Shown here: in pieces, positions 44,955 to 57,244 of the stretch
How the letters are laid out: the number at the start of each line of letters is the position of its first letter
Numbering within the stretch: the first letter of the stretch is position 1
Assembly (NCBI RefSeq): GCF_029784135.1
Contig: NC_073745.1
Span: forward strand, 245,935,993 to 245,999,992
DNA from: Toxorhynchites rutilus septentrionalis
Lineage: Eukaryota > Arthropoda > Insecta > Diptera > Culicidae
Reading direction: 5' to 3'
DNA: 64,000 nt
Made by a program: the position numbers and the translations under genes
The notes under the pieces: model-generated
The model's database searches: none
The model's input: only the letters and a program-made list of their open reading frames with translations
Told to the model about the DNA's origin: nothing

Positions 44955-45535
44955 CAATGTGGTTGTTTCAAGCGGTTCCCGGAATAAATCGCCACAGAAA
45001 ACGACTGCAACAGAAACCACCGCTTATAAAATGTGTAGTAGGCTATAAATATTGTGGCGCGGTATTGTATTTCAAAACAAGAATTAACCGGGCAAACGTA
45101 TCGCCCCAGGCAAACGTAACGCCCCGGGCAGACGTATACCGTCCGACGCTCGCTAGAGCTCGGTCGGACATTGCTAAAGGATCGTATCCTATGTTTCAAA
45201 CTAACCGGGCAATCAGTGGATCCCAGGTTTGCGTGCGAGACACCGCCGCTTCCGACGGCGGGTCGGCGGTGGACTCGGATTGCGTCATCTTGGCGGCATG
45301 GGCCGCCTCGATTCCTTATCCTCGCCAAATGGGGACTTCGTCCCCATTACATTGTCCTCAGAATAAATTTCGAAAAACGAGAACAAGAGAATAAATTTAT
45401 AATAGAAATGTGAGGCACATGATGTTTTTCCCGCGCCAAATATTTCTAGCCTACTACACTTTTTCTAAGCGGTTGTTTCTGTTGCAGTTGTTTACTGTGG
45501 CGATTTATTCCGGTCACCGTTTCAAGCTGCATGAA
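44955..45535. repeat. Inverted-repeat element with GC-rich core
   Basis: The left arm (about 44.96-45.06 kb) reads 'ggaataaatcgccacag', 'actgcaacagaaaccaccgc' and 'tgtagtaggct'. The right arm (45.43-45.53 kb) is its inverted copy, about 100 bp with scattered differences. The core has three near-copies of an 18-bp unit around 'gggcaaacgtatcgcccc' at about 45.09-45.14 kb. ORFs of 141 and 148 residues overlap on opposite strands and look like composition effects. Probably a MITE; the target duplication is unclear. Confidence 0.55.
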
Positions 45536-45539
45536 CAAC

Positions 45540-47880
45540 ACAATTCATCCAACAGGATTATTTCATCGATGCTCTGGCACGATTCTAACGAGAACACCTA
45601 TACATTTTAGATCAACAAAGCGCAAATGAAATATGTGAATGTAATTATCAATCGAGGACTCTCCTCCACAGGTTGATGAGCCTTCTCATCCAACAATGTT
45701 TAATGACAGGTAGAGAATTAACAGACTTCGTCGCTTTGTCTCTCCACTAGTAATTAACCTGGAGCGAATCATCGAAGTTTTACGAGACGATGTCGAAATC
45801 ATAGAAGGCAGCCCGACATGATCCGAGCAAAGAGTTCCGCCATAGCTCACGCAGTTGTTGTTGAATCATCACTCCCAGACGAAATGGTGCCCGGAGCTAC
45901 AATCACTCATCTCGCATCAACCCACGACCCCACAGTCAACCACAGAAACCATGTGGAAATTAGTAGGTACGCTTCACGCGAATGGGGTTTGAATTGATGT
46001 CTAAACTTCTAGATTTAGTTGCAAGCAGTGGTTGAATATGAGGGCGCAAATTCATGAAATCTCTCGCAATTGTGATGTGTTTTTCTTCCAACCGCCATTA
46101 GTGTAGAAGTGTCTAAGTTTTCTTTGTTTATGGGCGCTGTGAAAATAAATTAACACATTAATCCTAACCCACGAGCAGCCTATTTGCCAGCTCTTCGAGC
46201 GTCTCTCGGGAATATATTGATGCAGTCTGTATGTGGAACTTTTTAGGGGGTCGTGAGAATCAACGAAAACATATTTCGCAACGAGAGGTTTGAGCTATTT
46301 CCACGGATCTCACAGGAAGGGGATTCATTGAACCGGAAAACTAAATCGATTCGATCATAAATTGTCCATGCTTCGCTGGTCGTACAGGAAGTACATAAAT
46401 ATGATGTCAAATGATCCTTCCGCGTATAATATCAGAGGGTGAGCACGCATATCAAAATTAGCTTTCAAAAGACGTGAAATCAAACTGAACTCTCTTCAAC
46501 CTGTTGAACTGTGGGGTAACCCCCGCTCATTTCGTTTCCCGAAAAGGGGTGTCACGCTAATGACCAGAAAATAGCTACTTCCGTTTCTCAGTCACCCCGC
46601 AGAATTGTTGCTCAAGCACAATTACCGAATGAGTAATCATCGCGTTCGATTCCGAACACCTTTCCGCCCCTCCCCAACCATTGAACGTAACGTGGCAAAC
46701 GTGGGAAACAGAACCTCTTCACTCGAGTGCACTATCCGATGAACCCCCCGCATGACAACTGTTGCGAATGGGTTTCCAATGCACCCATTCGATGCATTAT
46801 TTCGAAATTCAATTTATGGCAGTCGTTTATTTATATTTTTCTACATATATTCGTTTCTGTCACAAGGCATCATAGCCCCAGCGAGAAGGAAGAGAATTGC
46901 GGGCGGCGTTGGAGTGGATGGAGAAAACAAATAATTAATCACAGACAACCGTGTAGAGACCGACCGTATTCTATGCAACTATGCAATTTGACACAATTAC
47001 GCCAAATATTGGCGGCAGAGACAACTTGCTGCGGCGGATGAGAACGCCTCCGTGCAATCAGCCGTGGAAGCTGTGTGCCAGTGCCAGTACCACTCTGTGG
47101 ATCGTGGGGTGGAAATGTGTAGACATTGCTCGCAGGGTCTTGGATAGCTAGCCTTCTTTGAGCTGCGGCGCGGCTTGACGCGGGACATGCCGCTTCAGAA
47201 GCTGGCTATCCGTTATCCATTATGGTATGTTCGTGAAAGGGCATAACTAGGAATTCAATTGCTCACTCTGAGGGGTCGGCATTGACGCCGAGAATCAGTC
47301 ATTTGGTTAATTTTAATTTTGATTGAGTGGCTCAATGTTTCCCGAGAAATACGAGAATCAACAAATTGAGCATTTTCCTCGGCGGACCAGAAAAAAGGGG
47401 TTTTAGTTATTATTACGTATTACGTTTTCTTTTTCGATTGACCCGTGCTAACAGCACTTATTGAGGTTTTTTAACATCCAATCTCCTGCATATGATTATG
47501 GTGTCATTTTGATTATTGGCGTTACAGAAACCCGAACTTCATGATTTTTTTTCGTTCTTCCGTTTTCCGGAATATGACAAAAAATCGAAAAAGCGCCAAA
47601 CAAAATCATCGGCCGAAACCTACATTTTAGTTCCTGTAGGAGTTTCAATACAATGATTTTTTTCCTACATCAGAAGGTGTGTTCTTTTATGAAGGTTATG
47701 CTGTAGAAAAGTTTACATATTTTTGCATTTTATTAGGTTTTGTTTTTGTTAGGTTATGTTAGGTTATGTACTTTCTGCATCGAATAAATCGAATTTATTG
47801 CCCAATAAATGTATACTAAATTGAAGGAAATTGATAGTAAGTGATAGCCAATAAACTAATAAAGTCATCATTTGATACCA
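45540..47880. other. Gene-free; GC-richer block at 46.5-47.2 kb
   Basis: The GC-richer part has several short ORFs on both strands, the longest 104 residues at 46727-47041, with no family resemblance. It is not repeated in the window, so it may be unique host DNA (regulatory or exon-like). The rest is AT-rich. Confidence 0.35.
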
Positions 47881-50175
47881 ATATCTTACTGTATGGTTTC
47901 ATAAAGCGATGAAAAATTATTGACGAATTTCATGTCAATGCACAACGGTCCAGGAGATGCATTTAGAGCTCGACAGATATTCTCTAGACAAAAACTGTCT
48001 TGAACAAAGTTGTTACATATAATAGAGCGCTCATTTTCGTGTTGCCAAAAATAGGGTAACCAAAACTTGCGATGAAATAAAAAATCTAACTTTCTTATCT
48101 CTATAGATAGAGGTAAACATAGTTCGACAATGTTGTAGTCCCAGTTATTTGAGACATCTTTGTAGAACAAAGTTTTTTTCTATCTCTTGAAATAACCGAT
48201 ATAGCACCTTTTTTCTAAGTTGCGTTAGGGTCATCACTTTTATATTTCACATTCTACATACAAATTGTCTTTGAAAGACTTTTAGAGCTTACTAATACAA
48301 ACATTTTTCGATGCAGAACTTGTCAATATCTGAACTTTACTCAAAGTTATTGATATTTCTTCCCAACAATTACGCTCTCTGCAATTTCTTCCATTATTTC
48401 TGGGGCAAACATAAGAAATATTTGTTGACGGAATTTGAAAGAACAAATTTCACTCTATATAATACCGTTCTGAATCATATTTCGGACAACATCATATTTC
48501 GGACACTTTGTTCTAATATCTTGAAATGCTTAAATCACTGATGATATAACTATCAAATTAATATCACAATTGCTTCTTTAGAGTAATTCCTTGGTTTCAC
48601 TATTATTTCTCATGAGAACTACATTTGAATTATAACATAATCGGCAGAAATCTTACAACACTACTCATTATCGTTTGTGTTTGAAGTTTCCTTAGCGTGA
48701 GCACGTAGAATTTACCCGTTCATAAATATTTAAATTTCTCCCGTGTTTCATCAGTTCTCATCATCGTTAACAGTTTACTGTGATTGCTTGGTAAGTGTTT
48801 CGCAGTTGACTATAAAATATAATCAAGTGCAATGTAATTTTCGTCCAAAAAATTACAAAATAAAGTGTCCGGAATTTGAATTCAATCTGTCCGAAATTTG
48901 ATTTAGTGTCCGATTTTTTTATGTTTTTAATCAAAAAGGTACCAAAGTAGAAAGCTTAAAAGTATATTGAACTAATTTATTAAAAATATCAACCAAATAA
49001 TACCTGTGCACAAAGTTTAGTTCTGTTTTCTGCATTAAGGCACATAAAAATATGATTCCGTCCGAAATATGATTCAGAACGGTATGTGATTTTCAAGGAT
49101 ATGTTATATTTTGTATTTGAGTAAATTGACATTGAAATCATGAGTTTTTGAGTGAAAGCTCATCAATAGCTTTGAGCAGGATTAAGATATTGACAAATTC
49201 TGCATCCAAAATGTTGGTATTGTTATGTTCTAAAAGTCGTACGAAGACAATTTTGATGTAGAATTTTAAATATAAAAGTTTCAATGAAATAACCGGTTTT
49301 TTCATGGTCACCCTAATGCAACTTAGTTAAATAAGAACTTTGTGGGAGATATTTATTCTTTAGACAAAAACTGTCTTCGACAAAGTTGTTACATATGATA
49401 GAGCGCTCATTTTTGTGTTATCAAAAATAGGGTGACCAAATTTTTTTTTCTCTATCTTTTAATATAATCGATTCAGCGCTTTTTTCCCAAGTCGCATTAG
49501 GGTGACCATGAAAAAGCGGGTTTTTTTTATCTAGCTTTTATATTTCAAATTCTACATCATTCTTGTCAATATCTCAATCCAACTGAAAGTTATTGATGTT
49601 TTTTACCCAAAACTCATGATTTCAATTTTAATTTACTCAAACACGAAAAATAACATAGTTTTGAAAATCACACATCATGTAGAGTTAACTCTGCTCTTTC
49701 AAATACCGCAAATAAACATTGTTTACGTTTGCCCCAGAAAGAATGACAAACAATTGCAGAGAGCGTATTTTTTGGGAAGAAATATCAATAACTTTGAGTG
49801 AAGTTGAGATATTGAAAAGTTCTGCATCGAAAAATGTTTGTATTAGTAAGCTCTAAAAGTCTTTTGAAGACAGTTTGTATGTAGAATTTGAAATATGAAA
49901 GTAAGAAGAAAACACAGTTTTTTTAATGGTGGCCCTAACGCAATTTAGAAAAAAAGCGCTATATCGGTTATTTCAAGAGATAGAAAAAAAACTTTGTTCT
50001 ACAAAGATGTCTCAAATAACTCGGACTATAACATTGTCGAGCTATGTTTACCTCTATCTATAAAGATAAGAAAGTTATATTTTTTTATTTCATCGACAAT
50101 TTTGGTCACCTTTTTTTGATAACTTAAAAATAAGCGCTTTATTATATGCAACAACTTTGTCGAAGACAGTTTTGA
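47880..50175. repeat. Foldback family F, complete palindromic copy
   Basis: The left arm 47.97-48.46 kb (continuing after a nested MITE at 49.08 kb) is the inverted copy of 49.55-50.17 kb. Paired words include 'aacaaagttgttacatat' with 'atgcaacaactttgt', 'gagatagaaaaaaaactttg', and 'gggaagaaatatcaataact'. Centre segments 'gtcaccctaatgcaactta' and 'aagtcgcattagggtgacca' also mirror each other. A single-arm copy lies at 17.1-17.7 kb. No protein is encoded. Confidence 0.7.
48465..49082. mobile_element. TA-flanked MITE with perfect 23-bp TIRs
   Basis: A 618 bp element whose TIRs begin CCGTTCTGAATCATATTTCG, identical at both ends. TA lies at 48463-48464 and 49083-49084. The opposite arm of foldback F (near 49.66 kb) has the uninterrupted sequence and gives the empty site. 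A related partial copy is at 59211-59455. It is non-coding and consistent with the Tc1/mariner group by its TA site. Confidence 0.85.
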
Positions 50176-50596
50176 AGGTGGGCACTTTTACAGGAGAAGA
50201 GTTTCTCCAACAACAACTTTTTTATGTTTGTTTTTCGAAAAATTACTATTAATGTATAACTTGTAACATTTTTATGTATACATCGCGATTTACATGTTCT
50301 GCAAACTTTTTTCTGTTTAGAACATGTCAAACGCGAGAATTTACACACAAAAATGTTATGAGTGAAACGTTATTTTTTCATGAATCTCCATACAAAAATG
50401 CCATGTACTCCAGAAACTATAAAAGCTAGAAAGCTAATGTCTCCGACAAAGGTTCATATTTTAATAGGATCTAAAACTTTATCAAATACGCTATATCTTG
50501 ACTTTGAAAAAATTAGGATTAATTGTAATGTCAAAGAAAACATGAGAAAGTTGTTGTTAGAAAAACTTTTTCAATGGAAAAGTGCCCATCTTCCGA
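50175..50596. mobile_element. MITE with ~50-bp imperfect TIRs
   Basis: The left end reads GGTGGGCACTTTT followed by AACAACAACTTTTTTATGTT. The reverse complement of the right end reads GATGGGCACTTTT followed by AACAACAACTTTCTCATGTT. It adjoins the outer edge of foldback F at 'gacagttttgaa'. The internal ORFs (68 and 81 residues) are overlapping and featureless. Confidence 0.65.
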
Positions 50597-50599
50597 TGT

Positions 50600-52800
50600 A
50601 TGGGTGACTTGTTGGAAATTGTAAGGACTATTCCCATATTTTTTTAAGAATTAAAAAAAAATACGATTTTGGAAGAAATGTGTTTAAATTTTCGAAATTT
50701 TTTTTTTGTGTAATTTTTCTTTAACATTTTTTTGGTATTTTCTATGAAAATTCAAATAATTTCCTATAGTCCATTATTTGATCAGAACTTTGTAGATATT
50801 AAAATTTTGTAGTAGTAGTATTTTCGCAAAAAAATTAAAAAATGGCCCTTGAACAAAATAGAAATGAATATCCGAAAACTTTCGTGCCGCCTTAAAAGTT
50901 CAACAAACAAAAAGTGGTTTACGCAATAGAGCAGAAAAAACCTCTTTTATCTTCACACTCTCAGTCTAATTCCAAATTAGTAAGAGATTAAATCAAATAT
51001 TATACCAAATATTATTATAAATCAAATATTATACCCAAACAATCGTGAACGGTGAAGTAAAAAGAAGTTTGAACTCAAATAAAAAAAAATCCTTAAAGGT
51101 GAGTGGCTAAAGGTGGAGTGAAATTTCATCGATGAAGGTGAAATTTATGAAATCAGTACTGAATTCAATGCATCTTTACTCTGCGCAACGAGTTATAAAA
51201 AGTGTCCGAAAATAGCGTGAGAAATGTGGTGGTATTAATCTTCTCTCGATCCTTTCAGCCGTTCTAGGAAGCGGAAGAAAATCCTCCGTCTTCGGACCCT
51301 CTTTGGTAAGCCCCCGTCAGACACTTCTTGAAAAATAGTCTAATTCTTTTTCGAAGATTTTAAGTATGCAAAGTTGCAATGTTTTTACACCCGCAACGTT
51401 GCACTGCTATCTGAGATGATGCTGCCAACTCCTAAGACCAGTTGGCATGAAATCCGTACATTAACCTAATATTGATTACGAAACATTTTGCCTATTTTAA
51501 TATAAATGAATTACTTGAGCATTATATGATAACGGGTAGGTCTAATCAAGCGAATAAAGTTCGAATGTATCAAAACGCCGTAATCATATTTTTTTGTATT
51601 ATGAAAAAAGAACTGAAAAGGTGAAGGAACCGGAAATAAAAAAGGGCAATGAACACTTCACGGGGTATTTACCTACCTCGGCTGCTTCCAACAGTTGTGG
51701 CTTTCTTTTTTTTTTTTGTACATAATTTACATTTTTTCAAATAGATGGCTCTTGAAATATACAAATGTATTTAGAAATCATTTTAAAACGCTCAAAACTT
51801 TTAAGATCGACATATTAACATATTTGTGTTTGGTGGAATCGAAAGAATATCTGTCATCATGAGCTGCTAAAATTATTACTTAGATTCTCTACACAAATTA
51901 TTCGTTTGAAAAAAAAATTATCAAAAAGCGACTATAATATGCGCCCAGGTACGAGCATGTATCATTCTCTTAAAATAACACTCGTATTTATTTTGCCTTA
52001 CCGATTGAGAACTGTTTGAAAATAAGTGGATTTTATCGTTGCCGATATCTTGCGCTTTAGCGATTTAGCGCTGCTTGCATTTTTTTTTGAGGATACGCAA
52101 ACGATCCTGTGACACGATCTCCAAATTCATGAATACTTGGATACCAACATTTGTCAAGTCATTGGCAAGATACTAGCTTAAATGCACGGAAAGATAATCA
52201 AAAACCTTCAAAATTATAGAGTGTTGAGCCCAAGATACGAACGCATTGCTGACGTAGGACTACGACATTTTTTAGTCAATTCGCTTGATAGAACTTCGGA
52301 TGTTATTTTAGAGTGAAACGATATTTGAAAATTTTTTTTTAGTAGAACGTTGGGACGCGTCAGGAGCCTACATAGACATGAGGAAATAGGGAGTTTTCTT
52401 ACATTGATATTAACAAATGAACTTAAAACCACCCAGAAAAGCGCCCCTGTTACAGCATATAATCCAATAGAAATTTTCAACAGACTACAGGATTACGATT
52501 CAGCGAAGGTGCTGGTCTTTCTGTATGACTGACTTGGTGTATCGTCTACAGTTGGATCAGAATTCTATTTGACGCCCTAGTTTATGTTGAACCAACAAAA
52601 AGAATAAATTATTTATCTCTTCTGTCGATCCGTTGTTGAAAAAGACTGTTGAAGAAAGATTCAAAACTGGCATAAACATTTTCCCTGAAAAATTAATAAT
52701 GGATCAAAACAGTAAATGGGTCACATTTATCCAGAAACATCCTGTACTAGCTGTACGCAGAACAAAATAATGCTTTGCCGCAAGAAATCTAAGTAGTGAT
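50600..52800. other. No recognised gene
   Basis: AT-rich, with long A and T runs. Two overlapping antisense ORFs near 52.2-52.5 kb (88 and 60 residues) show no motif. Confidence 0.4.
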
Positions 52801-52802
52801 TT

Positions 52803-53920
52803 AGTTCCTTATCACTAAATATTTAGGGTGATTCGAAAAATCTATATTTTCCCCTTTTTCCAAAAAATGCCTATTTTCAAAAATGCATAACATAATGACT
52901 TTATATATTTTTATTTGAAAGTTGAGTTTTTGTACATAACATATGCATAAATCACAGACTTTTTTTTTCGTTTTAGAGTTATTATTTTTAACCGATGGTT
53001 CGAAAAAAACAATTTTCCACCTTTTTCCATCACAAAAATTTATAACTTTTGAATCACTGGATCGATTCAGATTATCGGCATAACATACAAAATAATAAGA
53101 TAGATTTTTTTTTAAATATTACATTTGCGAAAAATTTGGATTTTCGTTTTTATATTCATTGGTTTTGTTATTTTTTCATAGTATTCTCGGTTTAAGGTAA
53201 GGAGCGCTATATTTTTTATATTTTTCCTTTTCCTTTACTGAGGTTTTTTACATAGCTTATCCAGAAATCAGAGATGTGTTTTTTTATGTTTGAGTTATGT
53301 TTCCAATCTTCGTTCAATATTGCTTCGTGACTAGACTAGATCTAGACTAGACTAGAATCCAAATGCATTCAAATATAACCCTTTCCGCAAGTGTTATATT
53401 TTTTCAAAGATGACTGGTTTATTGGCTTCAATTCAATATGTAGATCATCAGAATCGGTTCAGTAGTTCAAAAGTTATGATTTAAAAAAATCTTTTTTGGA
53501 TAAAAGGGGAAAATGATTTTTCGACTATTAACTTTTTCTCGTTCTCTAATTTTGGTTCAAAAACTCAGCTTTCAAGAAAAAATATAAAAAATATATAGCT
53601 CCCTCTAGTCCAAAGCCATGTAAACAGTAAAAAACAAACACAATCAACCCTTACTAAAACAATTTTCTTGCAAGTGTAATTTTTTCCAAGAAAGACTAGC
53701 TAATTCTTTAATTTTATATGTCGGTCATATAAATCGGCTCAGTAGTTCATAAGTTATGAGTTTTTGGAAAAAAAATTGCAAATTATTAAATTCGATTTTT
53801 TGGACCACCCTAGAATGGAAATGGGTACCCCAATAGAATAATAAAAAAACCAGTCTAATATTTAGTGATAAGGAACCAAACTGCCACTTTTCACGAAAAT
53901 CTGAGAACCATTTAATCGGT
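52803..53920. repeat. Foldback family G copy with matching ends
   Basis: GTTCCTTATCACTAAATATT at about 52804-52823 returns inverted as AATATTTAGTGATAAGGAAC at about 53857-53876. Inside are the family words 'tataacttttgaatcactgga', 'agccatgtaaacagtaaaaa' and 'cagtagttcaaaagttatga', in inverted halves. It is a clearer definition of the family ends than the copies at 31.1 and 42.3 kb. Non-coding. Confidence 0.65.
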
Positions 53921-54258
53921 TACTTCTGTTTTTATTTCCATTTTCATGTATGCCTACCAGTAACTTTTCAACGTTTGTTTTACATTGTAATTTGTTTCTT
54001 TCTATTCTTATGTTTTATATTATATCAGATCCCTCAAAGAAATATTATTTTTCACTTGAATCAATACATCGTTTCTCATCTTGTTTTTGTCCGCTTGCGC
54101 CTACTTCTTCTTGTATGGAACTAACGTTCCCAGTGGATCTTTTATTAGCAATAATTGAGATTGAGATTTCTATGCCGGATAACATGCCTTGAATGCATTC
54201 TGAAGTGGCAAGCTCTAGTATACGCGTGATCACAGTCGGAAGTAGTTTCTTTGACGAA

Positions 54259-54334
54259 AAATCCCCCGGCCAGAACGGGAATCGAACTCTCGGCATGATA
54301 ATGTGTGACGCTAACCACTCGGCCACGGGAGCAC
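54259..54334 (-). mobile_element. tRNA-like SINE head (family C)
   Basis: Read on minus: GCTCCCGTGGCCGAGTGGTT then AGCGTC (A-box region), and a B-box GAGTTCGATTCCCG. The Ser/Leu-like D arm and T arm are clear, but the anticodon arm is not convincingly paired, and an A/T-rich body follows. I read it as a SINE, not a working tRNA gene. Confidence 0.65.
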
Positions 54335-54419
54335 CATGACTCATGTTATCCTGCCAAATTGGTAATTTGACATGCATAATTGATTTTTTGGAGCTTTTTT
54401 TACAAATAGAAAATGTATA

Positions 54420-54714
54420 CAGTGGAACCCCGATTATCCCCGAAAGCGAGTTCCATAATAATTCTATATAGCTTCCCGAAATTTGTCAGTGAGAGGTAGG
54501 CACTTTCTATTTCGTTTTGGTCATGGATTCCAGATTATCTGAACACTGGTGTTCAAGACCTTAAAGATGGACAGTTTAATGATTTCTGTATTGATAAAAT
54601 ATAGTTTTCATGCTGAAATATCTTTATTTCGTGTATGCACAGCATATTTAGTCATTTATTGTGTTATCCGCGATTTTCGCTATTTGCAGTGAGCTTGCCA
54701 GACTATTTCGCGGA
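54420..54714. mobile_element. pogo/Tigger-like MITE, right end lost
   Basis: The left terminus is CAGTGGAACCCCGATTATCC after TA. The inner text 'gagttccataataattcta' matches the element at 20203-20672 inverted. The right side stops at 'gactatttcgcgga' without the final CGGGGTTCTACTG seen at 1486, so about 20 bp of the right end are missing. Confidence 0.7.
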
Positions 54715-54719
54715 GTTGA

Positions 54720-57240
54720 ATTTTCCCCGAAGAATTGAAAGACAGAGCAATGCATTCGTACAATCAGTGAATATATGCATCTCGACACGTAGACAATTAA
54801 TCCCTTCCCCAAAACTAAATTGTTCTCTATGCTGAGAACTACTTTAAAGACCCTTTCCTCCGATGATGATTTTATCTCACTTCTAGACAATCGATATTTA
54901 TGGTACCGGAAATTGTGAAAAAAACACTGTTTAATCGCGTCCTCCTTCCTTTGTCTGCTTTCCATTTTCCGCCTGTCTTCAACAAATTCTCTCACCATTG
55001 ACGTCATCTCCCTCTCGAAAGCCCTGCATTGCCCTTTGTGGCCCACCTGAATAACGATTGTTTCGTGCGGTGGCTTTCAGCTCCCCAACCGACATGTTTC
55101 GAACGCACATACATCAGAATGTCTGAGCGGTTATTTACTTTATGTACACATCCGCCGAAACTACATTAGCAAATCGAGATCGACAGTTTGGTGGCATGTG
55201 AAAACAGTAGAAAAATCCTTTGTTCATCGTTGATGGTCGTGAAGCGATCTACATAGTTTGTGCCTGAGTATGTCTTTGGTTGGTGGAGGGGGAAGTGGGT
55301 GGTCCGGTGGACGTAGCAAATGCGGCAACTTCGCTTGCTTGTGTATATGACCCCACAAACAGAAGGATTCGCTCCAGTGCCGACCGACCGCCACTGATGA
55401 GTAAATTTACGTCGTCATCGGGGGCCATCAGCATGAAATCTCGCTCATGCGCACCGAAACACTCACCTCGCAAAAAGCGTCGTCGTGAGCATTGTGGAAC
55501 AGTCTGCCGCCTAGCGATGACTTCAGTGCCGATTACCGATGATAGCGATGATGCTGATGATAGTGGGTGTGGTATTTTACCGCTGTCTATCTCGTTTCCA
55601 CCGCTACCGAATTGAGCGCGATGAAAGAGTTCACAAAAAGCCGCAACTTGAGTGGTGAACATGTTGTATATGAGGGGGAAAAACAGACGCCGCTCTTGGT
55701 AGACATAACATCGCTACCGTGAAGCGATCAGTGGGAAGCGAGAGGAAATCACATCACATTTTTCCACCACCCACTCAGTCCAGCAGAGTGAGAGAATATA
55801 GCATTTTTTTTCGTAATGGCGTACATTGTTTTTGTCGACTGGATTGGAAAATCGGACCGGATGGAGCGGAAATGTACGGTGGAACGCGGAGTGCAGTCGC
55901 GCCGACGCTAATGTTGTGGTTTTTATGACCAACGTGGATAAAAAGAACGGAAGCCATTTTGAATCAAGTGAGAAATTCTACGAATGGATGGATTCGATGG
56001 ATTTTATAGGTTTTTCTCTTCATTGCTGTTTCTAACATGGAAATGTGTGCTATACAGAGTGAACATATCGATATGAGAACTGATTTCGGTTGAGTGGAAT
56101 AGCTGCTCAATCAATGCAGACGCAAATTTCAATAGTTTGTATACTTTATATTGAATGTCCACAATTGAAAGCCAACTTTTTCATAAAATTTATACATCTC
56201 TGTTGTCACTGATGTTGTTGATTCAACATGAAATCCAACTGTAGACATTTCCATTTGAAAAAACAAAATGGGATAAACCGGTAACAGATGCAGCACTCTA
56301 CTGTTTTGCGGTTATACAGCGCCAAACACGGAGGGATATTGAGCACTACATCTAGATAGTGATGTTCTAGATGTAGTGCTCAATATCCAATATCAATTGC
56401 TTCTAGTAAATCGAATTTACCGAATACTGAACAAAAATTTAATGCAAGAACTATTCTGCTATCACAGTTTGACTGTGTGGTATGGATTTATTTGTAAATA
56501 AATCTTTGAAAATCAAAGAAACATTAACGGTGACATATTTTTAACGTCGCGAAATTTAGCACGTGAAATTATTCATTCGACTCATTGTTTCGTTTCCTAA
56601 ATACATTGTGCCATTTGTAAAGTCTCAAACATATTTAGATATAATTGATTTTCTTCAATCGACTTGACATCGGAAGACTATAGTTCTCATCGTTGTATTC
56701 GTTCAAATAGGAAACATTCGAAAGTGTTCCTGTTCTCGTTCGAACGAATTCTAACATCGAAATTTTTCGAGCATAGTTGTGGAATGAATCTCAAGACTAT
56801 TAGGTGAGAGACTGCTTATCCCGATTTATCAGCTTTACATGTAAAAAGGCAACATTATTTTGCGTTGACGGTATTGATGGCACTGACAGCTTCGTCTTCG
56901 GATGGTGTACACAAATATAAAATGTAGGTACACCATTCCCGAATAATGTAGTCATTTGTCATCGATCTCGTCAACAAATTTGGCAAACTTTCATTGTATT
57001 GGCACTAAGCGAAATAAGATCATGGTAAATGACTTCATTCGACGTTTCACGATAACGGTTGGTTTTATTACATATAGTTCGGTACATTTTTTTTCAATTT
57101 CAAAGCAAAAACATCATGGATCTAGATTCGTTTCACTCAAAATATTTGAATCCGTGTATCTCGTTTTCCTATGTTTTCAATTCTAAAACAAATAACACTT
57201 GCCTTACGTTCCTAAAAAATACTCGTTAATTCATTCTTTC
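54720..57240. other. Gene-free; GC-richer block at 55.08-55.93 kb
   Basis: The block at 55.08-55.93 kb is GC-richer, unique in the window and open on both strands. A 111-residue plus-strand ORF at 55280-55615 overlaps a 137-residue minus-strand ORF at 55249-55662. The minus one has Ser/Leu-rich text, the plus one KSRSCAPKHSPRKKRRREHC and a DDSDDADD stretch. Neither has a recognisable domain. A perfect hairpin lies at 56334-56388. The remainder is AT-rich. Confidence 0.35.
56334..56388. repeat. Perfect 23-bp stem hairpin
   Basis: The left arm 56334-56356 begins GGATATTGAGCACTACATCT. The right arm 56366-56388 is its exact reverse complement, and the loop is nine bases (tagtgatgt). No mismatch occurs in 23 pairs. 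No TA or other element end is obvious beside it. Confidence 0.95.
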
Positions 57241-57244
57241 CAAG

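Noticed and set aside
44903..45394. 141- and 148-residue ORFs as genes
   Set aside because: They cover the GC-rich core and arms of an inverted-repeat element and read through the repeat on both strands.
54259..54334. tRNA gene
   Set aside because: A and B boxes are present but the anticodon arm does not pair convincingly, and the sequence continues into an A/T-rich SINE body.
55249..55662. Opposed 111- and 137-residue ORFs as genes
   Set aside because: They overlap almost completely on opposite strands with low-complexity text and no family resemblance.
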